DNA of 28,697 nt from Porphyra umbilicalis (lineage: Eukaryota > Rhodophyta > Bangiophyceae > Bangiales > Bangiaceae), in the NCBI GenBank assembly GCA_002049455.2, contig KV919291.1, forward strand, positions 1 through 28,697. Reading direction: 5' to 3'. A program made the position numbers and the translations under genes. This document shows, piece after piece, positions 1 to 8,390 of the stretch. Numbering within the stretch: position 1 is the stretch's first letter; each line of letters starts with the position of its first letter. The notes below the pieces were generated by a model. That model was given only the letters and a program-made list of their open reading frames with translations. It did no database searches and was not told where the DNA came from.

Positions 1-2905
1 GGTCGAGGCGCGGCCGGCTAGGACGGAGGCGGCGGCCTCGAGCGGCGTCACCGCGGGGGGGGGTTCATCAGCACCGCCACAGGGGGGAGCTCATGGGCGT
101 CGGCCGTCATCGCAACGGCCGCCTTCTTTTTGGGCGCCACCGGCCACTTGGCCGGCGCCGCCTCGGGGACTGGGTCGTTGACGGCCAGAGCGTTGGCCGC
201 GGCTTGCAGCGGCGTCGCCGCAGCGCGTGGGTGCAGCAGCTCCGACAGGGGCGTCGGGGTCTCCAGCGCGGCCTGCCCCAAGGGGGACACGGCCGCACGA
301 GCATTGAGGACGTTAGCAGCGGCTTCCAGCGGCGTCGCCGCCGCCGGCGGCCGGAGGAGGTCTGCCAACCAGCGGGGTGAAACGGCGTTGTGATCGGGGG
401 CGATCTCCGGCGGCGGCGGAGGCAGGGGCCGCACAGACTTGGCCTCGTCCGAAACCGGATCGTTGGATGCGAGCGCGGCAGCGCGCGCCTCCAGCGGCGT
501 TTCGGCCGGCGTCGGGTGGAGCAACGCGGTTATAGGCGGCGGCGGCTCCATCGCGGCGCGACCAGTCGGACTCATGGCCGCCTGTGCAGCGAGTACCGCC
601 GCCGCCGCTTCCAGCGGCGATTCGCCGGGCGGCGGGTGGAGCAGCTCGGCCATCGGCGGCGGCGGGTCCATGGCGGCCTTGCCGCTCGTCGATGCGGCGG
701 CGCGGCCGGCGAGCACTGCAGCCGACGCTTCCAGCGGCGTCGCCTGTGCGGGCGGGCGGAGGAGCTCCGACAGCAGACGGGGGGGGTCCACCGCAGCCCG
801 CCCGGTCGGCGATGCGCGGGCGCGGGCGGCGAGGACGGCCGCTGACGCCTCCAGCGGCGTCGGCGCCGAAACGGGGTTCAGCAACGTCGCCAAGCGAGGT
901 CGGTCTTGAGCCGCCGACATGGACCGTGCGGCGCTGCGGGAGGGAACGTCCGAGACGGATGGGGGCGCCTCCACTACCGGGGGGGGGCGGTAGCGGCCAG
1001 GCGGGAGGCCACGATGTCGAGGGGGGTGGCAGACAGAGGCGGGGGTCCCCCGAAGCCAGGCGGGCGGCAATGGAGTCGAGCGGTGACCCCGCCGCCGTCG
1101 GCACGATAAACTCGTTTGTCGCCAGCAGCGGGGGCGGCAGCGCCTCGGCCGACACAGCTGCCGCCGTCGCCTGTACATCTGTGGCGGCGGTGGCCGGTGT
1201 CCCCGTGGCCGGCGCCTCGCGCGGGGCAGGCGCCGCCGCCACCCACGGCGACACCGCCTTCGTGGCGGCTAGACGCGCGGCGACCACTTCGAGCGGCGAC
1301 TCGGCCGAGGGGGGTGGGGCGGCGAGCTCAGAAAGCGGTGGCAGGCGCGCGGCGGCGGCCGCCGCAGCGACCGACGCTGGCGGTGTCACGTTGACGGCCG
1401 CGGGCGGCTCGGGCGCGTGCACCCGTCGCACGGGGCGGCTCGACACGGCCGCGGCTGCCGCCGACACGGGCGGCGACGCGGCGATGCGCGCGGCAACGGC
1501 TTCGAGCGGCGAGTCGGCCGAGGGGCGGGGCGCCGCGAGTTCGGCCGCCGGCGGTAAGTCGTTGGACGGCTTGGGGGGGGTGTACGTTTTGAACGGCACC
1601 GCCACAACGCCATTAGACGCTTTGGAGTCAGTCAACGACGACGGGGCGGGCTTGGGGCTCGCGGGCGCCACAGGCGCGGCAGCGGGCGTGGGTGCCGCCC
1701 ACCACGCGACCGACGGGTGCACCGCAGCAATACCGGTAGCGGGTACGAGGGTCACTGGCGACGGGGCCGCCCACCAGGCCACCGACGGGTGGGCCGACGC
1801 GAGGTGGTGGCTCCCGGTGTCGACGGCGACGGGCGCCGGCGTCGACGGGGCCGCCCACCACGCCGTCGACGGGTGGGCGCCCGCGAGCGCAGCCGTGACG
1901 GGTGTGCGGCGCAGCCGCCACCGCCGACATGGGCTCCCGCGGCGGTGGCGGCGGCGGCGTGGTCGCTGCCGGTGGCGGCGCCTCGATGGCCACGGTAGCC
2001 TTCACTGGCACCGTCGCCGCCTCGATCGGCGGCCGCTGCGCCTCAACCACGGAAGCCAGCTGCTCCACAGGCACCGACGCAACCTCGACCGGCGTCGCCG
2101 GTTCGCCGACTGGCATGGCTGCGTCCACCACCGGCGCTGCCTCGTCCACGGCCGGCGAAGGCGCCTCCACGGTCTCTGTCGCCGCTTGAACAACCGGCAC
2201 GTCCGCATCGATGGCCGGTGCCTTGTCGTCAACGGCTGGATCGCCCGCTTCAACGGCCACTGCCGTGGCCGCCGATGCGGCCACCACCGTCGTCCGCCGA
2301 GACGGCTTGGTGAAGAACCAGCTGTCTTCGGGCGCCGCCACCGGCGGTGGCACAACCACTGGGGGCACGTGCACGGACGGGGGCGCACCCCAGCCAGTCG
2401 CTGATGGGTGTACCGCTACGACCGCCGACGCGGCCGTCGACGACCGCAGCGGCAAGTTGGCGGCGGCGGCGAGGGCCGCAGCCGCCGCCGTAGTTGATGG
2501 CGGTGTCGGCTCTGCAGCGGCAGTGACGGGGCGGCCACGGCCGTGACCTCGGCGGCTCGCCCACCCGGGGATGCGGCGGTAGTTGCCGGCAAAGGGAGTC
2601 GGCGCCACTGTAAATGGCGATACGCCGCGGAAGGACGACCCATCTTCCTCCGCGACCTCGTCGGCGGCCGGCGGCTCGGCGACGGTCAACGCCGGCGGGA
2701 CGACCAAGTGGGAGCGTGGCGCCGCGTGCGCCGGCTCGGCTGGCTGCAAGTTGCCCCCCGCCGACTCGGTGCTCGAGCTCATGGCAGGGCATGCCAGCGG
2801 CTGGGCAGGAGCGGGTGCTGCCGTCGACCGGCCGGGCAGCTGCCGCGGCGGCACCAGTGAAGCCACAAATGCGGACACATCCGACGGTAGAGGCGGCACT
2901 GCCAT
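1..2905 (-). CDS. Ala/Pro-rich protein with ~40-residue repeats, partial and frame-broken
   Basis: I do not recognise a family. The chosen start is the ATG at 2905-2903 (MAVPPLPSDVSAF); an in-frame upstream start at 3031 is possible. The N-terminal part (2905 to about 1900) is Val/Ala/Pro-rich with a basic GRGRP stretch. Then come three HPSxAWWAAP motifs, then at least ten copies of a repeat with the core LLxPPPxxTPLEAAAxVLAx. Three reading frames are needed: breaks lie near 1890-1910, near 975-1050, and at the nine-G run 55-63. Past that run the repeat resumes (AVTPLEAAASVLAGRAST) up to the window edge, so the gene continues leftwards. Repeat spacings are multiples of three, which argues that this really was coding. 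It could be a live gene with sequencing errors in homopolymers, a gene with short introns, or a decaying gene. No transmembrane segment or catalytic motif is visible. Confidence 0.45.
30..1520 (-). repeat. ~40-residue (120-bp) coding repeat array
   Basis: On the plus strand the landmark [C/T]TCSAGCGGCG recurs near 39, 206, 326, 488, 609, 729, 849, 1074, 1290 and 1501. Several intervals are 120 bp (206-326, 488-609-729-849); others are longer by whole codons. The decoded minus-strand unit is roughly (S/A)ELLHPPPAxTPLEAAAAVLA followed by xRAAxSPTGRAAMDPPPP. The central copies (about 480-900) are most alike, suggesting recent amplification there. Confidence 0.75.
1694..1875 (-). repeat. Three HPSxAWWAAP motifs
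   Basis: The minus strand encodes HPSTAWWAAP, HPSVAWWAAP and HPSVAWWAAP at 1850-1875, 1766-1791 and 1694-1719. Spacings are 84 and 72 bp, both in frame. A degenerate fourth copy (VHPSATGWGAPP) lies further upstream near 2400. Trp-Trp pairs are rare in such low-complexity sequence, so these look like selected short linear motifs. Confidence 0.7.
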
Positions 2906-3687
2906 GGTCACTGCGCACACGGGTGGCCTCCCCAGCGTGACAGGAGAGAAGACAATTGAGAGGGATGAACAGGAGGATGGGATTTTCAGCGACACAAAGC
3001 CGCGGGGGAAGAAGAAAGGATGCTCGTCCACAGACGAGTCCAGTGACCGACCGTGCCGAACGTGCCAGCTTCCGCCGTTGCTTTATGAGTGGAAACGGCG
3101 GCAGAACCGAGAGGCCTTTGGTTGGCCCCAACAGGAGTGTGGTCCTGTTGGTGGAGCGCAAGAGTCTCCCCTCCTGGTGGGACTGAACAGGCACCCTTTG
3201 AGGTGGCTAGAGACGACCCCGTCCGCGCCGCTCTCTAGAGAGCGGCGGCTTCAGAGCTCTGGAACGCCACCTTGGGGTCTGCACCGGCGCGTTGCCAGTG
3301 AAAGGGATGTGGGGAGGTGTGGAGGCGCTTGTGGACCAAACGGCGGGTGTATGATTGCTGGCGTGTCGAGCTCGCACAGCCTCACGTTCATCGCGTGCCA
3401 GTTGCTCTCCGCGCGGGCGTGGATGCCGCGGCTCGTGCCTCCAGGTGGGCCGTTGTTAGCGCATCGGGCGGGGCCCTCTCAGCCACAGATGGACTTCAAA
3501 GGCCCCTGATCGCGTTGGCGCGCGCCCCAGCGGGCCACCCGTCAGTGATCTCCCGGGACTTGTGTCGGATGGACCCGCGGGGCAGACTGCCAGGCTCCCT
3601 CTCCATGGGTTGGGGGTCCCGGCGATTCTTGTTGATTTCTGGGGGTGCCTCCTTCGGTCTTCAGAATTTTGACACGTCTTCGAGCTA
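2906..3687. other. Intergenic region, no supported gene
   Basis: This lies between the repeat-protein start and the left end of the first Tigger-like element. Frames are open in places, but no product is recognisable and codon positions show no consistent pattern. It should contain the promoter of the minus-strand repeat gene; I see no convincing TATA box. A perfect palindrome at 3226-3247 is listed separately. Confidence 0.5.
3226..3247. repeat. Perfect 22-bp palindrome
   Basis: The left arm CGCCGCTCTCT is followed directly by its exact reverse complement, with no spacer and the centre at T/A. It lies about 320 bp upstream of the repeat-protein start. Confidence 0.85.
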
Positions 3688-3708
3688 CAGTCAATATCCG
3701 GTTATATA
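3688..3708 (+). repeat. Left terminal inverted repeat of Tigger-like element 1
   Basis: Begins CAGTCAATATCCGG directly after a TA dinucleotide. It pairs with 7426-7446 over 21 bp with one mismatch (sixth base, A versus T). Confidence 0.93.
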
Positions 3709-4169
3709 TCACCCTTGCGCACATTGTAGCCCCTGCTCCAGCGATGCATTCTTGTGGCGCACCGTGCTGGGACGTCGTGCATCGTCCCTGCCGAGACCCA
3801 GATCGGGCCTCGAATCAAGCCCGATCGCGAGGTTCTCTGTCACAAACTGGCTGGGTGTCCACGGTCGATCGCGTCGGGAATGCTTCAATTACGGATTTGA
3901 TTGCACGTGAGACTGCGACCTCATGTGCTCTTCTGACCGGATCCAACGCCAAGACAAGGCAGACTCGCTCAGGCAGCCTTCGACTTAGCCAGGGACGTGG
4001 CCCTCTTACCTCCCCACCCCCCAGCCCGCGTCCAGACCTGCCCCCTCCCCTCCCACGATATGTATCAGCGTGAACAAATAGCAACAGAAATGGTCGTGAT
4101 TACTTCATATCGCAATGAGACGTTTGTGGTCTTGGGACCGACGACAACTTGAGCGATGCAAGGGAAAAC

Positions 4170-6980
4170 TCATCCTTCTTCGAGGTCCATGTCACCCTCA
4201 CTCCCATCACTCTCAGAGACCCCGCTTTGCGGCAGGTCCTCACTCCCGTCATCGTCAGAGTCCCGGCTATCCGACAGCTCATCCCGCCGCTCCGCGGTCC
4301 CCTCACAGTCACAGACCCGGCTGTTCTGCAGGCCCTCACTCCGTGCACCGTGCGCGTCGGAGCCCCCCGCCCGCTTTTCAAACAAAATCTCGTCGGCTGT
4401 CGCAGCCAGCACACCCTCGTCATCCTCGACTGACAGCCACTCCTGCACCGCCATCTCTCGTGCGGCCGTCGGGGTGTCCCCGAATGCCTGAGCACCAAAC
4501 CGACACTCCCCCATCAGCGACACAACCGAACGAACATCATCGGTTAGCAAACGTGAAGATGCACGGTACTCACCATGCAAGGCAGTGACGTCCGTCGCGA
4601 GTGAGAGCGGTAAAATGGTCGATTTCACCCAGCAATGGGCGATTGTCGAAGGGTCAACTGCCTCCCACTCGTCGCGCACAATCTCGGACGCATCTTGAAG
4701 CGTCGTGACTGCTCCGTCCCGGACGCCGCGGATCTCTGCCCGTGCCGCACGCACGCGTGACCGGCGACGGTTCAGCGGCGTGGAATCAGGGGAGGCCGGC
4801 CAGTCCGAGGGCCATCCCCAGATACCGGGACCGGCCGCCGCCGCAGGCCGGTTGTTGGCGCTTCCGGCAGCGGCTGCTGCGGCTGCTGAGGCGGCCCCTG
4901 TGGAAATCGCTGCACCGCTCGTTCCGCCGCCGGCCACGCCACTCGCCGAATTTCGCGCCGCCCGCCGCACCGCGAGCGGCGCGGCGCGACGCTCCGCGCT
5001 GCGTGCCGCCCGTCTCACTGCAATCCGCGCAGCGCGCCGTTCCGCGCTGCGGTTCGCCCGCCGGACCCCAATCCGTGCAGCACGCCGCGCTGCGCTTAGA
5101 TCTGCGATCTGCGCCGCGCTCATGGTCGCTGGTGATTGGTCGCCAACTGGCATCCACCGACCGTCCGCCACAAGCTATGGCCCAAAGCTGGGTACCGCCA
5201 GTGACGTGGACATTGGCGGCGCTTCACCGGCGCGCGCCGTGCCGATTGGCTCCCCGAAAGCCGCGCCACCCGGTGCCGTGGCGGCAGGCGCCACAACCGT
5301 CGAGGACCGGGCAGTCGGGAACTGCCCGGGCGCCGCCACCGCATCCGACGCAGGCGCATCCGCTCCAGCGGGAGGGGGGGCGTTAGCCGCCGCGCGGGCG
5401 CCCAATGTGGCTTCAAAAGCCGAAACGACCAGGTCCAACAGCCGCCGCTTGTACCGTCTTTTCAGACAAGCGAATATCCCCAGGTCCAGTGGTTGGTAGA
5501 TGGATGTACAGTTGGGTGGAAGCGCAATAAACATGACTTGGTTGCACTCGAGTTGATCGTGTGCCCCGCAATTGTCCGACACCAAGGCCACCGGTTGAGT
5601 GGTGCGGGCCCTCACCGCCGGAAAGAAGACCATCTCGAACCAGGACTTGAAGATGTCGCTGTCCATCCACGCACTTTTCTGTGAAAAGTACGGGAGAGGG
5701 CTCGGCCGACGAGGAGGCTTGAAGCACAGCGGCTCTTTGGCCTTGCCAATGATGGCGACTGGAATCTTGTGGTTGCCGGTGGCGTTGCAAGCCAAAACGA
5801 GGGTGATGCGTTCTTTTGCTTTCATCGCCTTGGTACCCCGCGCCTGCCGTCGTTGACCCGCCTGGACGTACGCTCGATTGGGTATGCATCGGTAGAATAA
5901 ACCCGTCTCGTCCATGTTGTATATTCTTTCGGCAGGGTACGACTCGAGTTCGGCGCGGATCTCCGCGATGCGCGAAGCGGCACCAGCGACGTCCGCCGAC
6001 CCCGCCTGGCCCCACAACGCCACGTTTCGCAGGTTGTGGCGAGCCGCCCAGTTCTGGATGAAGTGTGGGGACCCCTGCAAACTGGAAACGCCCAGCTCCG
6101 CCGCAATCCGCCGCGCCCTGGCCTCTAAAAGACCTCCGGACACTGGCAGGTGCTTCCCGCCCACCCGCTGCAGGGTCCGATACCAATCCCATAAACCCTG
6201 GGAGACGGACTCAAAATAGGAACGTCGCTGGCGCGTCGCCGACAGGTCCTCGGACGCCGCCGCCCGCCGCTTGTACTCTTCCCGCTTCTTGTAAATGGCT
6301 CGCGCGGCCGGCACACTGATATTGAGCCGAAATATCGAAAGGGTTTCGGACCAGGTGTGGCCGGCGTCCTTGATGTCGATAAGAGCAATTTTGTCTCCTA
6401 GCGGGATGGGCGTACGAGGCTTGCGCCCCTCAGCCGACCCCGGGCGCCCGACACCACCACTGGATACGCCCGCGCCACGCTCCAAACCACCCCGTCCACG
6501 CCCCGCGCCTCCACGCGCGCGCGCTGTACCACCTCCACCTCCCCCAGCGGCACCACGACCGTCTCTGGCCTCCTCGTGACGCCCGACGCCGTGTTTATTC
6601 TCCGCTGCCGCATGCCGAGACGTAGATTGGCATGGCGACGTGCCAGAAAGCCCTAAAGGACCCCGACCGAGTGCCGCCGCAGTCGCTGCCGTCGTCGCGC
6701 GAGCGGCAACGTGGATAACCTGGATGGTTTCCGGCGACGGGCTGGGGCAAACCTCCTCTGTTGCGGCCGCAGCGGCCGCGGCGGCCACATCACCCACGGA
6801 CCGCCTTAGAGATGGGGGATCCTGGGAGGGGGGCGCAATTGTAGGGAGGACAACAGCGGAAGCGCATAACGAGGCACAGGCACACCAAATGACAAACTCA
6901 AACACCAACGCAAGCAAACCTGGATCCTCCATTGGAGTGCGCCCAAAACAAGCGGGGACGATGAAAAGAAAAGAAAACAA
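4170..6980 (-). CDS. Tigger/pogo-type (DDE_1, CENP-B-like) transposase with one in-frame TAG
   Basis: This cut-and-paste transposase would bind and excise its own element in the nucleus. Residue numbers are from an ATG at 6980; a later start such as 6932 is possible. Residues 1-185 are low complexity with GRG-rich basic stretches. Residues about 190-240 resemble the CENP-B-type helix-turn-helix. Residues about 262-315 resemble the Tc5/CENP-B second DNA-binding domain (KHLPVSGGLL, RHNL). The catalytic triad appears intact: D356 in NMDETGLFYR, D468 in LVSDNCGAHD, D498 in YQPLDLGIF. A TAG at 5175-5177 interrupts the frame, which then stays open to 4170. The continuation contains the usual C-terminal motif of the family (LQDASEIVRDEWEAVDPSTI) and an acidic tail. 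Between catalytic core and C-terminus lies an Arg-rich repeat linker. The TAG may be an inactivating mutation, or it may sit in an unrecognised intron covering that linker. Confidence 0.88.
4944..5087 (-). repeat. Six 8-residue Arg/Ala repeats in the transposase linker
   Basis: The minus strand encodes six consecutive octapeptides: RRAARIGV, RRANRSAE, RRAARIAV, RRAARSAE, RRAAPLAV, RRAARNSA. Units alternate between an I/L-x-V ending and an S-A-E type, so the true period is probably 16 residues (48 bp) repeated three times. Element 2 has only a short linker at the same place. Confidence 0.85.
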
Positions 6981-7394
6981 CCTCTAGTCACCGCGATCAC
7001 CACGCTACTCGCACACGCATGAAATCACCCAACCCGGTACAGGGTACAGGAGCGAAGAAAAGTGAGCCGTCTACCACCGTTCACGGGGTGCAGATGGGAG
7101 GTTGGAAGACATGGTCTCGGGTCCCCGGCAGTGCAGAGCAACGCGCTGTCCACAAAGGCGGGCACACCAGTGGCGGACCGTGGGCAGCCGTGACGACGGT
7201 GGTCGCGCTGACGACGGTGGGGCCCACGATGATGGGGTCCACGACTGGGGTGGGGCCCATTGGGGCTCAGGTTCGTACCCCCTTGATCATCGTAGTTCAA
7301 TTCCTCCGAATTGGGCTTTTTGCCGACTGTATGCCAGATGACGATCGAGGTTGGCCACTGATCGAGTAGAGAATGTCGATCGAGAATCTCCCAA

Positions 7395-7417
7395 TTATAT
7401 ATCACCCTGATATATAA
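7395..7417. repeat. Subterminal hairpin of Tigger-like element 1
   Basis: TTATATATCA, then CCC, then TGATATATAA: perfect 10-bp arms just inside the right inverted repeat. One arm plus CCC recurs at the left end (about 3702-3714), consistent with a repeated transposase-binding motif. Confidence 0.75.
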
Positions 7418-7425
7418 CTGGAGCG

Positions 7426-7446
7426 TATATAACCGGATATAGACTG
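7426..7446 (-). repeat. Right terminal inverted repeat of Tigger-like element 1
   Basis: Reverse complement begins CAGTCTATATCCGG and is followed outward by TA at 7447-7448. It is the partner of 3688-3708. Confidence 0.93.
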
Positions 7447-7688
7447 TAACAAGAGAACCCTTATCTTTCTTGTTCCATCGACACAGGAACTCAGAACTCA
7501 ATTCGTGTTCATATATCAACAGTAATCAAGATGTATTGACATTTCAATGTCCAGTAAATATTCGCTTATCGTCTCTACGTATTTGGGACCAGCGAATCGA
7601 GAATACCATGTCGATTCGCATGACACCTGCGTTTTTGCCGCATCAAAGGCCAGTGTCGATGAGCACCCCATGCGCTGCACTGCGCGTC

Positions 7689-8390
7689 GGTATTCCAGGC
7701 GCGTACGTGCAAACCCTGGCCTTCAGGGCGGTGGCGCGCTCGGCGACGCATAGAAGCCGGCCGGCTCCATGGCCGCGAGCACGCACGGGGGCACGTGCAG
7801 CCACGTTGCCGTGGCGGGGGGGGCGTGGGGCGGGGAAAGCGGTGCCGCTGCCGCAGCCGCGGCGGCGGCGGCCCGCCGGCGTGGTGCAACGCCTACGGGT
7901 GGGGCCGTCACCCCGCCGCGCAGCGCACCTGCGCGCGGCCGACAAGGCGCATGGGCGGGCGGATGGGATCGACCACGGTGCGACGGGGCGCCTCTAACTG
8001 TGCCGTGAGATGGCGTTAGAAACCGGCGACGTGCCGCCGCAACAGACGCCGGCGCGCAGGCACGATCACCCGCGGGTCATCGCGGGCGCGTCGAACCCCG
8101 GAAGTCGCTGCACGGGGTCGCCGCGCGCAACTCGGGGCGGTGGGGGGGGGCAGGGGGGCAGGCGCCGTCTAGGCCCTGTGACCCTTGTGGCAGGACAGTC
8201 CTCCTCAGCCGCGCAACTATATTAGCTTTTAGCGTCATCGCGACCCTTCCAACGCTGACACGCCCTCAGATTCCTGAGGACACGAATGCAGACTGCCACC
8301 TCTGAAACGGAGAGCAAGTCCATTGATCTAAGTATATGTGTGCATCACTACACTTTGAGGGCACCCTGTCCTAAAGGCCAGGGAATTTCA
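7689..8390 (+). repeat. Dispersed repeat, copy 1 (~700 bp)
   Basis: Starting around ATTCCAGGCGCGTACGTG, this matches 23466-24182 along its whole length, by eye about 85 percent. Shared blocks include GGCGGTGGCGCGCTCGGCG, CGCAACTCGGGGCGGTGG, TAGCGTCATCGCGACCCTTC and the ending ACGAATGCAGACTGCCACC. No transposase or reverse transcriptase is encoded, and frames differ between copies. It behaves like a non-autonomous mobile element; orientation is the same in both copies. Confidence 0.8.

Larger units (their letters stand above)
3688..7446 (-). mobile_element. Tigger/pogo-like DNA transposon, complete (3.76 kb)
   Basis: The left end reads TA then CAGTCAATATCCGGTTATAT (TA at 3686-3687). The right end, reverse-complemented, reads TA then CAGTCTATATCCGGTTATAT (TA at 7447-7448). 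The 21-bp inverted repeats differ at one position. A CAGT terminus and TA duplication are hallmarks of the pogo/Tigger branch of Tc1/mariner. The element encloses one minus-strand transposase with the expected domains. Subterminal AT-rich motifs (TTATATATCACCC) occur at both ends and could be transposase-binding sites. Both ends and most of the gene survive, so the copy is fairly young. Confidence 0.93.

Noticed and set aside
584..2404. 606-codon plus-strand frame antisense to the repeat gene
   Set aside because: A shadow of the minus-strand repeat protein: its own periodicity is that of the complement, and it crosses the WWAAP and PLEA motif DNA without any domain.
8010..8110. Possible tRNA or tRNA-derived SINE head (GTCGAACCCCGG resembles a B box)
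   Set aside because: No cloverleaf or spaced A box could be formed, and the second copy diverges at these positions.
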